From NCBI GenBank assembly GCA_047621345.1, contig JBLHLW010000014.1:10946-74945 (forward strand): a DNA stretch of 64,000 nucleotides. The letters are read 5' to 3'. Of the stretch, positions 52,113 through 61,526 are shown piece after piece. Each line of letters starts with the position of its first letter. Positions within the stretch are counted from its first letter, which is position 1. The notes beneath the pieces are model-generated. The model had not been told where the DNA came from. It searched no databases and saw nothing but the letters and a program-made list of their open reading frames with translations. The translations under genes were made by a program, and so were the position numbers. Source of the DNA: Actimicrobium sp047621345 (GTDB lineage: Bacteria; Pseudomonadota; Gammaproteobacteria; Burkholderiales; Burkholderiaceae_D).

Positions 52113-54881
52113 GTGATCAAACGTACTTCACTTTTTGTGACACTCCTGATCACTGTCGTGGTGACGCTGGTCACGCTGGCCATCATCAGCATCAGCGTGA
52201 TGTCGATACTTCAGGCGTACGTCGGCGCCGAGAGCCTGTGGTCCAAGGCACAAAAAAATGCGATTTACCAACTCAGCCGCTACGCCAATAGTGGCGAGGA
52301 AATCGACTACGGGCTGTTTTTAGCGCACTTGGGTGTGCCAAATGGCTTACAGCGTGCCCGCCTTGAAATAAACAAAACAGATCCGGACATGGTGGTCGCA
52401 CGCCAAGGTTACCTCGACGGCGGCGTCGATCCGAGGGACGTCGACGGCATGATTATGCTGTATCGCCACCTCAAGTGGCAGCCCGATATCGCCCGCTCGA
52501 TCCGACAATGGGAACTGGCTGACATCGAAATGGACAGGTTGCATGTCATCGGCATTGCGCTACACGACGGTTTTACCAGCAACCCGCCACGCCAGATCGG
52601 TAACGAGGTAATAACCGACATCAATCGCATCAACGATGTACTGACACCGCTCGAAGCGAATTTTTCGCGTGCGCTCGGTGATGCCTCGCGACTGATCTCC
52701 ACCCTGCTCATTGCCGGCTTCGTCAGTATCGCTTTGCTGCTCATAGGCATAAGTATCACTCTGCTACGCAGAGTCAGCGCCAGAAGCAATCAACTGGAGC
52801 TCCAGTTACGTCAAGGCGAAGAACGTCTGACACTAGGATTCATCGGCAGCGGTGCCGGACTGTGGGACTGGGACATTCGTGCCGACACCGTCTACTACTC
52901 GCCATGGATCAGCCGGTTGCTGAACTACGAAGAAGACATGCTCAACAATGAGCCGTCTGCCTTCGTGGAATTGATGCACCCGGATGACCGCGCGGCATGC
53001 AGAGAAGCAGTCGCATCGCATTTTCGGACGTCGGCTTCTTATGAGGTCACATTCCGCCTCAAAACCGGCGACGGCAGTTACCTGTGGTGCCGCTCACGCG
53101 GACAGGCCGTACGCGACAACCTTGGCGTGGCGGTGCGAATGGTCGGCACGCTCACCGACATCAGCGACCTGAAGGCGGCGGAAGCGCGCGCCTTCAGCGA
53201 AAAAGAACTCGCGCAGGTGGCGCTGGCTGCCATTGGGGACGCCGTCATCACGACCGACACCGACGGCAACATCACTTACTGCAACCCGGTTGCCGAAGCA
53301 CTCCTGGGGCGCAAAATCACCTCCTTACGCAACCGCCCTCTGTCACTGGCCTGCAGTATCTTCAGCGAAACCAGCGGCCTGCAAGTCCATGATCTGGTCG
53401 GTCCGGCCATCGATGGCGCCGACGCAAGTGCACGCGAAGACACCCTGCTGCTGCATGGACTGGATGGACAAATTATCCCGATCGATCATTCAGTGGCACC
53501 CATCCACAATTTTTCCGGAACCGTCATCGGTACCGTCGTGGTCCTGCACGACGTGAGCGAAGAACGGCAGCATGCCGCCGAACTAACCTATCAGGCCAAC
53601 CACGATGCGCTGACCGGGGTCCTGAACCGGCGCGCCTTTGAGTCCCAACTTAACACCTTGATTCAAAACGCCGTCCCGCAACAATGCTATGCCGTGCTCT
53701 ACCTCGACCTCGACCAATTCAAGGTCGTCAACGATACCTGTGGCCACGCCGCCGGTGACGAACTGATCAGCCAGATCAGCATGATCCTGCAACAGAACGT
53801 CCGCGAAGGCGATCTGCTGGCACGACTCGGCGGTGACGAATTCGGCATCGTCTTGATGGACTGTGGCGATATCGATGCCGTCCGCATTGCAGAGCAACTG
53901 CGTGAAAGCGTCGCCAGCATTCGTTTCAGTTGGGCCGGCCAGCAATTTGCCGTCGGTGTCAGCGTCGGCATGATCGCGCTCACGCATGACACATGCACGC
54001 TCAAAGAAGTCATGAAGGCCGCCGATGCCGCCTGCTACATGGCCAAGGAAAAAGGTCGTAACCGGGTGCATGTCTATCGTGAAGACGACATCGAACTGAC
54101 AGTGCGTCATCATGAAATGACCTGGGTGGCGCGCATCAAAGATGCGCTGGAGCGCGATCGCTTTTGTCTGTATGCCCAGCCAATCGTGTCATTGCGCGGT
54201 GGCTCTGTGGTCCAGCAACGACACGAGCATGTCGAAATTTTGCTGCGTATGCTGGACGACGACGACCAACCCATCGCACCGATGGCGTTTATTCCGGCCG
54301 CCGAACGCTATGGCTTGATGACCCAGATCGATCGCTGGGTCATTCGCAACACGTTCGGGATGCTGGCACTCCCCGATATCGGCATCCGCACCTGTGCGAT
54401 CAACCTGTCGGGTGGATCGATTAACGATGACCACTTTTTTGACTACTTGCACGAGCAACAAGGACTGCATCAAGTGGCGTGGTCCATGCTGTGCTTCGAG
54501 ATCACCGAAACGGCCGCAATTGCGAGCCTGTCCAAGGCGACTGCACTGATCAACCGCCTGCGCGACCTTGGTTGCCGTTTCGCCCTTGACGATTTCGGCA
54601 CCGGTATGTCCTCGTTCAGTTACCTCAAGCATTTGCCGGTCGATTACCTGAAAATCGATGGCAGTTTCGTCAAGGACATGCTCACCGACCCCACTGACCG
54701 GGCCATGGTTGATGCCATCAACAACATCGGCCATGTGATGGGAAAGCAGACCATCGCCGAATTTGTCGAAAATGATGCAATACTGGCTTGCCTGCGCGCA
54801 ATGGGAGTCGATTACGCGCAGGGGTATGGCATCGGCAAACCGGAACCAGTTGCGCTGGCCTGTGTGCTGGATCTATCCTGA
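52113..54881 (+). CDS. Membrane sensor GGDEF/EAL protein with PAS domains
   Basis: 922 residues from GTG at 52113, chosen for the GGAGGT seven bases upstream. Two membrane helices (about 5-32 and 193-217) bracket a periplasmic sensor. Then come a PAS domain (GLWDWDIRADTVYYSPWISR) with PAC, a second PAS, a GGDEF domain with intact LGGDEFG near 573, and an EAL domain whose motif reads EILLR near 708, with DDFGTGMSSFSYLKHLPVDY near 826 intact. It could both make and break cyclic di-GMP. The stretch before EILLR carries an unusual QQRHEHV insertion. It is transcribed in the same direction as the chaperone-like gene 84 bases downstream. Confidence 0.92.
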   Translation: MIKRTSLFVTLLITVVVTLVTLAIISISVMSILQAYVGAESLWSKAQKNAIYQLSRYANSGEEIDYGLFLAHLGVPNGLQRARLEINKTDPDMVVARQGYLDGGVDPRDVDGMIMLYRHLKWQPDIARSIRQWELADIEMDRLHVIGIALHDGFTSNPPRQIGNEVITDINRINDVLTPLEANFSRALGDASRLISTLLIAGFVSIALLLIGISITLLRRVSARSNQLELQLRQGEERLTLGFIGSGAGLWDWDIRADTVYYSPWISRLLNYEEDMLNNEPSAFVELMHPDDRAACREAVASHFRTSASYEVTFRLKTGDGSYLWCRSRGQAVRDNLGVAVRMVGTLTDISDLKAAEARAFSEKELAQVALAAIGDAVITTDTDGNITYCNPVAEALLGRKITSLRNRPLSLACSIFSETSGLQVHDLVGPAIDGADASAREDTLLLHGLDGQIIPIDHSVAPIHNFSGTVIGTVVVLHDVSEERQHAAELTYQANHDALTGVLNRRAFESQLNTLIQNAVPQQCYAVLYLDLDQFKVVNDTCGHAAGDELISQISMILQQNVREGDLLARLGGDEFGIVLMDCGDIDAVRIAEQLRESVASIRFSWAGQQFAVGVSVGMIALTHDTCTLKEVMKAADAACYMAKEKGRNRVHVYREDDIELTVRHHEMTWVARIKDALERDRFCLYAQPIVSLRGGSVVQQRHEHVEILLRMLDDDDQPIAPMAFIPAAERYGLMTQIDRWVIRNTFGMLALPDIGIRTCAINLSGGSINDDHFFDYLHEQQGLHQVAWSMLCFEITETAAIASLSKATALINRLRDLGCRFALDDFGTGMSSFSYLKHLPVDYLKIDGSFVKDMLTDPTDRAMVDAINNIGHVMGKQTIAEFVENDAILACLRAMGVDYAQGYGIGKPEPVALACVLDLS

Positions 54882-54965
54882 AAGCGTGTCAGCCATTGCA
54901 TCAACAGGGAACCAAGCAGCCACCAACACAAACCTATAGTTAAACCTCACTCTAGAGAGACTGCC

Positions 54966-55427
54966 ATGATGATCCAGTCAATATCCCCTCGCATCATCAC
55001 GTTGCTCCTGAGCCAATTGGGCCTGGAACAATCACCACTCGCCACACCATCCGGCATGACGTGCGTTTTATCCGTCGGCGAAATTGACATCGAACTCACT
55101 GAGTCCAACGCCCATTGCCTGACCATGCAGTGTTATCCGGGCGCACTGGTCGAGCCGTCAATGGCAACGCTCTCGACACTGCTGGCAGAAAATCAGTATC
55201 AGGAAAATTTACCCGTCATTAGCGTCGGCCTGGTGCCCGAAGCGCCGGACAATGTGATGATCTGGTCACGCATAGCAGCCGGCGAAGCCAGTGCCACGAC
55301 ACTGGGCCACTGGTTCGCCTGCTTCAATGAACAGGCGCAGGCGCTGCATGGCTGGCTTGATGCCGGTGCGCCGGCACTGATGCGCATGAACGGCGACTCT
55401 GATGCGCCGTGGATCAGCGTCCACTAG
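54966..55427 (+). CDS. CesT-like class I type III secretion chaperone (orphan)
   Basis: 153 residues, acidic, no signal peptide. The pattern fits CesT/SicP chaperones: an N-terminal helix (IITLLLSQLGLE), central strands (MTCVLSVGEIDIELTES), then the helix LSTLLAENQYQENLPVISVG, the conserved VGLVPEAPDNVMIWSRI (family form SLGLDPxTGxVVLWSRL) and a C-terminal amphipathic helix WFACFNEQAQALHGWL. Such proteins bind effectors before export. No effector gene is adjacent. GGAACC (54908-54913) lies upstream, but CCAC follows after only six bases, so it is not a proper hrp box. Confidence 0.6.
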   Translation: MMIQSISPRIITLLLSQLGLEQSPLATPSGMTCVLSVGEIDIELTESNAHCLTMQCYPGALVEPSMATLSTLLAENQYQENLPVISVGLVPEAPDNVMIWSRIAAGEASATTLGHWFACFNEQAQALHGWLDAGAPALMRMNGDSDAPWISVH

Positions 55428-55537
55428 CCCCGGTAGCGAGTGAGCGCGTAGTCAATGCGACTGCGCGCTGCTGTTGGCACCTTCGTCCCGAGTCTGCTAC
55501 TGGCGGTCCACCTGCGCGCCAGAGGCAACGCCGCCCG

Positions 55538-55909
55538 CTACTCCATACTCACGATGCAATAGCGTGCGATAGCACCCAGCACATCCGGGTCTTCGCCGGC
55601 GGCAGCCGCAACGCGGATCAGCAGTTGCGGATGGGCCGTGCGTAATTCATCGACGATCAACGGCAAGTCGCGCAGCAAATGGCTACCCTGGCCTAAAAAT
55701 ACCGGCACGATCGTGATGTCACTGCGGCCATCTGCCGCCAGTGCTGCCACGGTCTCGGGCAACTGTGGGGTCATCAGTTCAAGGAACGCAAGACGGACTG
55801 CCACCTCCGGCAACTGCGCGCTGGTGATTTGCTGCAGACGTTCGAAGGGCGCTGCCCAGCCCGCAGCGCGGGCACCGTGGGCGAACAGGATCAAGGCTTT
55901 CTGGGTCAT
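55538..55909 (-). CDS. cbiX: Sirohydrochlorin chelatase CbiX-like
   Basis: 123 residues from the ATG at 55909 (MTQKALILFAHGARAAGWAA). The chelatase His is in FAHGAR and a second conserved segment is ITIVPVFLGQGSHLLRDLP, with the second catalytic His in GSHLL. Short CbiX proteins of about 120 residues insert cobalt, iron or nickel into sirohydrochlorin as homodimers. Together with CobA it could complete siroheme for CysI. It is 25 bases downstream of lptG on the same strand. Confidence 0.88.
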   Translation of the reverse strand: MTQKALILFAHGARAAGWAAPFERLQQITSAQLPEVAVRLAFLELMTPQLPETVAALAADGRSDITIVPVFLGQGSHLLRDLPLIVDELRTAHPQLLIRVAAAAGEDPDVLGAIARYCIVSME

Positions 55910-55934
55910 GGTATCGGCGGGTAGGTGTAAAAAG

Positions 55935-57071
55935 TCAGTGGCGTTCGACCCACCACAACGCACCGATCGCACCAGCCAGAAACAGCAGGCTGGGAGCAAT
56001 CGCGGTAGCCAGTGGTGGCCAGGTGTTGAGCAGGCCGATATGAGAAAACAGGCTGTTGATCAATTTGAAGCTGACACCAATCATGATGCCGACAAAAATT
56101 TTCAGGCTCACGCCGCCACTGCGAGCATGCAGGTAGGCGAACGGCAAGGCCAGCGCCATCATCACAAACACCGCGAACGGATAGATGATTTTTTTCCAGA
56201 ACGCGATGTCGTAACGCTCGGTCACTTGCTTGTTTTCTGCCAGGTGGCGCGTGTAGGTGGCGAGGTCAAAGGCCGACATCCGGTCCGGGTCGGCAAACGT
56301 GACCGACAGGATATCTGGCGTGATGTCCGAGATCAGCTCGCGACTGGGCGCCTTGACCGTCGCGATACCCGAGGTGGCATCCGGCAACACGGCGAGATTG
56401 AACACGGTGCGTGCAAAACGGGTCGTCGCTACCTCATTGAGCAGCCAGCGCCGGTCGCCCTGAAAGATCGCCGTGCTGGCGGTCACCATCGACGTCAGAC
56501 GCAATTCATCATCAAATTCGTACAGCTTGACGTCCTTGAGTTGACCATTGGGCAGCAACTCGCCGACATTGACAAAACGCGAACCGATCACGGCACCACT
56601 GTCATCACGAATCTGGTCCTTGGTCCACAAGCCGGAACGAAATTCCTTCGAAGTCGTACCCTGCGCCTGCTGCTTGAGCCGCTCGGCACGCTCCGCCGTC
56701 AGCGGCGAAATCACTTCACCGAACAGAAAGGTCAGCAGCACAAACACTAGTCCGATCCGGGCCAGCATGAAGCCGGCCTGCATCGTCGATAACCCCGACA
56801 CCCGCATGATGGTGAATTCGGAGTTCGAGGCCATTTGGGCCAGCACGTAGATGGTGCCGATCAACGCCGCGATCGGCATCAGTTCGTAGGTGTAACCGGG
56901 CAAGCCCAGCGCGATGTACAGGAAGGCATGCTGGATCTGATAGCCACCGCGGCCGACCGCCGGCAATTCATTGATCAGATCAAAGAAGGCGAACAAGGCG
57001 AGGAATGCGATCAACACGAACAGCACCGCACGCAAGATCTCCTTGCCAAAATATTTCTGCAGGACGGTCAT
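55935..57071 (-). CDS. lptG: LPS export ABC transporter permease LptG
   Basis: 378 residues from the ATG at 57071, which overlaps the lptF stop as ATGA. It starts MTVLQKYFGKEILRAVLFVL. It has three helices at each end and a large periplasmic jellyroll domain in between, as in the LptF/LptG family (PF03739); the conserved ISPLTAERAERLKQQA loop is visible. With LptF and LptB it extracts lipopolysaccharide from the inner membrane. Confidence 0.93.
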   Translation of the reverse strand: MTVLQKYFGKEILRAVLFVLIAFLALFAFFDLINELPAVGRGGYQIQHAFLYIALGLPGYTYELMPIAALIGTIYVLAQMASNSEFTIMRVSGLSTMQAGFMLARIGLVFVLLTFLFGEVISPLTAERAERLKQQAQGTTSKEFRSGLWTKDQIRDDSGAVIGSRFVNVGELLPNGQLKDVKLYEFDDELRLTSMVTASTAIFQGDRRWLLNEVATTRFARTVFNLAVLPDATSGIATVKAPSRELISDITPDILSVTFADPDRMSAFDLATYTRHLAENKQVTERYDIAFWKKIIYPFAVFVMMALALPFAYLHARSGGVSLKIFVGIMIGVSFKLINSLFSHIGLLNTWPPLATAIAPSLLFLAGAIGALWWVERH

Positions 57072-58198
57072 GTCGCACTCCGTTTGCCGAAGTATTTGCG
57101 CCGGAGTTTGGCCAGCCAGAACAGCGGGTGATACGCGCTGTTCATTTTCAGTCGCCAGGAAAACAGCAATACGGTGATTGACATGGCCAGCACATGCACC
57201 GGCCACCACGCCAGCCAGATCGAGAGCCGGTTTTGTACCACTGCCGCCTGCATCAGGCTGACCATGTTGCTGTAAAAAACAAACAGCAGCAGCGCGATGA
57301 TGAGGTTGGCAGAGCGTCCGCCGCGCGGATTAACAAAGCCAAGCGGAATGGCCAGCAACATCAGAAACAGGCACATCAGCGGCAACGACACGCGCCATAA
57401 GAGTTCGCCCTGATTAAAGCCATTCGGACTGGCCAGCAAGGCCGCCGTACTCAGCGAGCGCGACGACAGGTCGGCCATCACGGACGGCATGGCGTTGGAG
57501 ATCAGTACGCCGTAACTTTCGAACTCCATCAATTGGAAGTCATTTTCATCGAGCGCCCCTTCATAGCGCCGCCCCTTCGACAGCACGAGGAATTTATCGC
57601 CATTGGCATCGACTTCGGTGCGTCCCTCTTTCGAGATGACGATGCTGTTCTTGCCGTCGCGCACGGTGTTGACGAACACGTTACGCACATTCATCGCATC
57701 CCCGGCGATACCTTCAACAAAGAACACCCGATTTGACGAGGCCGATTCCTGGAACTTGCCAGGGGCAACCTTGGCGATGTCGGCGCGTTTTTCGAAACGA
57801 TCACGAAATTCGGAACTGGAGCGATTGGCCCACGGCGTCGCATAAAAACTGAGCAGCGCAATGACCAGCACCACCGGCAATCCACACGTCAGCACGGTCG
57901 GAATCCAGCGCGTCAGGCTCAGCCCGGAAGCGAACCAGACCACCATCTCGGAATCCTGATAGCTGCGGGTCACCACCAGCAACACCGAAATGAACGTGGT
58001 CAGGATCAGAATGATCGGCATGTAGTTCAGTGCCGAAAACCCGATCAGGGCGAGCACATCTTCGGAGGCGACTCTACCCCCCGCTGCCTGACCAAGGATC
58101 TTGATGAGCATCACGGTGATGGTGATCGTAAAAAGAGTCGTGAAGACCGCGCCGGCTGTGCTGATCAATTCGCGTCGAAGCGCGCGCTGGAAAATCAT
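57068..58198 (-). CDS. lptF: LPS export ABC transporter permease LptF
   Basis: 376 residues from the ATG at 58198 (MIFQRALRRELISTAGAVFT). The layout is the same as LptG: N-terminal helices including VLALIGFSALNYMPIILILT, a periplasmic domain (WANRSSSEFRDRFEKRADIA onward) and C-terminal helices with LAIPLGFVNPRGGRSANLI. It is co-transcribed with lptG (4-base overlap) and divergent from pepA, a conserved proteobacterial arrangement. Confidence 0.93.
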   Translation of the reverse strand: MIFQRALRRELISTAGAVFTTLFTITITVMLIKILGQAAGGRVASEDVLALIGFSALNYMPIILILTTFISVLLVVTRSYQDSEMVVWFASGLSLTRWIPTVLTCGLPVVLVIALLSFYATPWANRSSSEFRDRFEKRADIAKVAPGKFQESASSNRVFFVEGIAGDAMNVRNVFVNTVRDGKNSIVISKEGRTEVDANGDKFLVLSKGRRYEGALDENDFQLMEFESYGVLISNAMPSVMADLSSRSLSTAALLASPNGFNQGELLWRVSLPLMCLFLMLLAIPLGFVNPRGGRSANLIIALLLFVFYSNMVSLMQAAVVQNRLSIWLAWWPVHVLAMSITVLLFSWRLKMNSAYHPLFWLAKLRRKYFGKRSAT

Positions 58199-58238
58199 CT
58201 GGAGGCTATAATCGCTTACGCAAAATGGGAGAGAATCG

Positions 58239-59750
58239 ATGGACTTTAGCATAAAAACTTTTGACGCCAAAACCACATTGGCCAACATCAAGTCAGGTTG
58301 TATCGCCGTTGGTGTCTTCGAAGGCAAACAATTATCCAGCGCGGCCAAAGCACTCGACACCAGCGGCGCACTCGCCGCCGCGGTCAAATCGGGCGACATC
58401 ACCGGCAAGGCTGGCAGCACGCTGCTACTGCGCAGTGTCACCGGCGTTCAGGCCGAGCGCGTACTGCTCGTCGGCCTAGGCAAAACCAATCCGTTGTCAC
58501 AAAAAGATTTTGGCAGCGCCATGCGCGCCGTCGCCAGCGTCTTCGCGGCGATCGGTGCCAGCGATGCCGTCATCGCCTTGCCACTTGACGACGTCAAGGA
58601 CAGCAGCACCGCCTGGGCCATCAACTGCGCCGTCATCGCCATCGAGAGCAATGCCTATCGCTTCGATGAAATGAAAAGCAAAAAAGAGCCGCTACCCGAA
58701 TCCGTCAAGAAAGTCATTTTCGCCGTCAGCACCGACGACGCCGAAGCAGCCAAAGCCAGCATCGCCAGCAGCGTCGCACTGGCACATGGCATGAACCTGA
58801 CCAAGGATCTCGGCAACCTGCCACCAAACATCTGCACCCCGACCTATTTGTCCGAGATCGCGCGCAAGATGGCCAAGGAATTCAAACTGGGCATCGAAGT
58901 GCTGGACCGCAAACAACTCGAAGCACTGAAGATGGGCAGCTTCCTGTCGGTCACCAATGGCACCATCGAGCCGCCAAAATTCATCGTCCTCAAGCACATG
59001 GGCGGCAAGGCCAAAGACGCGCCGGTGGTACTGGTCGGCAAAGGCATCACGTTCGACTCGGGCGGCATCTCGCTCAAGCCGGGTGCCAACATGGACGAGA
59101 TGAAGTACGACATGTGTGGCGCCGCCACCGTGCTCGGCACCTTCCGTGCCATCGCTGAACTCAAACTCAAGCTCAACGTCATCGGCGTCATTGCTACCTG
59201 CGAGAACATGCCATCGGGCAGCGCCACCCGTCCGGGCGACATCGTCACCTCGATGTCCGGCCAGACCATCGAAGTCCTCAATACTGATGCCGAAGGCCGA
59301 CTGGTGCTGTGCGATGCGCTGACCTATGTTGAGCGTTTCAAGCCAGCTGCCGTGGTCGATATCGCCACCCTGACCGGCGCCTGCGTGGTCGCCCTGGGCA
59401 ATCACAACACCGGCCTGTTCACCCGTCACGACGACGCTCACGACGAGCTCGCCGACGAGCTGCTGGCCGCAGGTAAAACCGCCGGTGACACCGCCTGGCG
59501 CATGCCGATCGAAGAAGCCTACAACGAACAGTTAAAGTCCAACTTCGCCGACATGGCCAACATCGGCACACCGGGCGGGGGCAGCATCACCGCCGCCGCC
59601 TTCCTCGAGCGCTTCACGAAGCAATACACGTGGGCCCACCTCGACATCGCCGGCACCGCCTGGAAAAGCGGCGCCGCCAAAGGTGCGACCGGTCGGCCAG
59701 TACCGCTGCTGACGACCTTCCTGCAAAATCGGGTCACCGCCGCGAAGTAA
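58239..59750 (+). CDS. pepA: Leucyl aminopeptidase (M17)
   Basis: 503 residues. The M17 signature NTDAEGRLVLCDAL and the active-site region GKGITFDSGGISLKPG supply the zinc ligands and catalytic Lys/Arg. It is a cytosolic hexameric aminopeptidase; in some species PepA also binds DNA. GGGAGAG is eight bases before the ATG, and a TATAAT lies at 58207-58212, within the short divergent spacer to lptF. Confidence 0.95.
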   Translation: MDFSIKTFDAKTTLANIKSGCIAVGVFEGKQLSSAAKALDTSGALAAAVKSGDITGKAGSTLLLRSVTGVQAERVLLVGLGKTNPLSQKDFGSAMRAVASVFAAIGASDAVIALPLDDVKDSSTAWAINCAVIAIESNAYRFDEMKSKKEPLPESVKKVIFAVSTDDAEAAKASIASSVALAHGMNLTKDLGNLPPNICTPTYLSEIARKMAKEFKLGIEVLDRKQLEALKMGSFLSVTNGTIEPPKFIVLKHMGGKAKDAPVVLVGKGITFDSGGISLKPGANMDEMKYDMCGAATVLGTFRAIAELKLKLNVIGVIATCENMPSGSATRPGDIVTSMSGQTIEVLNTDAEGRLVLCDALTYVERFKPAAVVDIATLTGACVVALGNHNTGLFTRHDDAHDELADELLAAGKTAGDTAWRMPIEEAYNEQLKSNFADMANIGTPGGGSITAAAFLERFTKQYTWAHLDIAGTAWKSGAAKGATGRPVPLLTTFLQNRVTAAK

Positions 59751-59767
59751 TCCAGACCGGCTCATCA

Positions 59768-59809
59768 CGGCGTTCGCAGGCATCACTCATGCACTGCGAA
59801 CGCCGTTTT
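59768..59809 (+). terminator. Rho-independent terminator after pepA
   Basis: CGGCGTTCGCAG and CTGCGAACGCCG form a perfect 12-bp stem around a 14-base loop, followed by TTTT. It starts 18 bases after the pepA stop. Confidence 0.9.
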
Positions 59810-59828
59810 CAATTCAGGAATCCCCGTC

Positions 59829-61067
59829 ATGAAATCACGTTCTTATTTACTGTCGGCGCTGCTGGCAGCGGCCTTCGCCACCAGCGTTCCGGCGCTCCAT
59901 GCGCAGACGCCGGCGCCAGCCCCGGCTGCCACTGAAACAGTACGCGCCATCGTCGGCAAGCCGTTGCAAGAAGCCCAGACAATGATTCAGGCCAAGCAGT
60001 ACGCCGAAGCTTTCGCCAAACTTGACAGCATCGATGCCCTGCCCGACCGCACCCCCTTTGAAATCTACTCGGTCGATCGCACGCGCGGCGCCGCCGCTGC
60101 TGCGTCCGGCAATGCCGAACTGACCGGCACCGTCTTCGCCCGCATCCTCGACAGTGGTCGCCTGCCGGCCAACGAGCAGATCGCTCTGATCGAAGGCGTT
60201 ACCGGCAGTTTTTACAATGCCAAGAACTATCCGAAAACCATCGTCTGGGCCCAGCGCTACCAGAAGCAAGGCGGCACCAGCACGGCCGTCGCCACGATGC
60301 TGGTGCAATCGCAATATCTGATCAATGACCATGCCGGTGTCGTCGCCAGCCTGAAAGCCAGCATGCAGGCCGATGAGCAGGCCGGTCGTGCAACACCGGA
60401 AATCCAGTTGCAGATGCTGGCCGACAGCGCCCGCAAAACCAGCGACGATGCGCTGTACGTGGCGACGCTGGAACGCCTGCTGCAAACTTATCCGAAGCCA
60501 GCGTACTGGACCGACCTGATCAACCGCGTGCCACGTCAGGCTGGTTTTTCTGATCGCTACACGCTTGATGTGCTGCGCCTGCAGCGGGCTACCGGCACGC
60601 TGGCTAACGCGCTCGATTACGCCGACCTTGCCGAACTGGCGTTACAGGCCAACCTGCCGGCCGAAGCGCTGGCAGTCCTCGACGAGGGCTACGCCGCCAA
60701 CCTGCTCGGTACCGGTCCGCAGAGCGCGCGCCACACCAAGCTGCGCACGCAGGCACGCAGCCAGTCCGCTGCGGATCAGAAAGTACTGACCACTAGTGAA
60801 AGCGCTGCACAGAAAGCCGCTGCCGGAACTGCACTGGTCAACATCGGCACCAACTACCTCGGCCAAAAAGACTACCCGCGCGCCATCGCCCTGCTTGATC
60901 AGGGTATCGCCAAAGGTGGACTGAAACGCCCTGACGAAGCCACGCTGCATCTGGGCATCGCGTTGCAACAGTCGGGTGACAAGGCGCGTGCGGCGACTGT
61001 TCTGAAAACGTTGCAGGCGCGTGATGGTAGTGCTGAGTTGGCGCGGTTGTGGACGTATGTGAAGTAA
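59829..61067 (+). CDS. Secreted TPR-like protein of unknown function
   Basis: 412 residues. The signal peptide LLSALLAAAFATSVPALHAQ is followed by a Pro/Ala linker and an all-helical body with TPR-like pairs: QAKQYAEAFAKLDSIDAL, NAKNYPKTIVWAQRYQKQGG, GQKDYPRAIALLDQGIAKGG and DEATLHLGIALQQSGDKARA. It is probably a periplasmic scaffold protein; partners are unknown. The mRNA starts downstream of the pepA terminator. Confidence 0.8.
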   Translation: MKSRSYLLSALLAAAFATSVPALHAQTPAPAPAATETVRAIVGKPLQEAQTMIQAKQYAEAFAKLDSIDALPDRTPFEIYSVDRTRGAAAAASGNAELTGTVFARILDSGRLPANEQIALIEGVTGSFYNAKNYPKTIVWAQRYQKQGGTSTAVATMLVQSQYLINDHAGVVASLKASMQADEQAGRATPEIQLQMLADSARKTSDDALYVATLERLLQTYPKPAYWTDLINRVPRQAGFSDRYTLDVLRLQRATGTLANALDYADLAELALQANLPAEALAVLDEGYAANLLGTGPQSARHTKLRTQARSQSAADQKVLTTSESAAQKAAAGTALVNIGTNYLGQKDYPRAIALLDQGIAKGGLKRPDEATLHLGIALQQSGDKARAATVLKTLQARDGSAELARLWTYVK

Positions 61068-61526
61068 TAATCAGCCTTGCACGGTCGCCCTCTAACGATG
61101 TACGTAAACGCACAGCAGAACGCAAGGATTTGACCACTGTTTTCGGTTTGCGCGCGTGGGCACCAGAAGCTGTGCCCACCCTACGAAAGATCGTCTGCAT
61201 CTGGCACCGTTGCTGCCGGCGGAATGGGCACCTTCACGCTGGGTGCAGGACGAGCGACGATGGGGATGCTTGACCATGCGCGGGAGCATCGGGTGGAGTT
61301 GGTAGTGGAGTGATATTTTGCTAGCAATCTGTCACTTGAATGGAAACGGATGTGTCACTCGATAGCATTGTCAACGGCGTAGGGCGCAATAACCGCAGGG
61401 CATTGCACCAAATGGCCAGCCAACGCTGGAAGCAAGTTGCGCAGCGCTGACGTTGGCTCTCCGTAATTCGCAAGCAGGGTCCTTGTCATGCCACAGTCAG
61501 TGACACCTGCTTGTCGAACACTCCGT
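61068..61526. other. Intergenic repeats, no gene seen
   Basis: It contains a GTGGGCACcag...GTGCCCAC hairpin repeat (about 61150-61185), a CGCAATAACCGCAGGGCATT repeat (about 61384-61415) and a half REP-like site (CGCAAGCAGGGTC, 61469-61481). No open frame looks coding. Confidence 0.6.

Noticed and set aside
54908..54926. Possible hrp box upstream of the CesT-like gene (GGAACC followed by CCACCAA)
   Set aside because: Only six bases separate the two halves instead of 15 or 16, so it cannot be a normal HrpL promoter.
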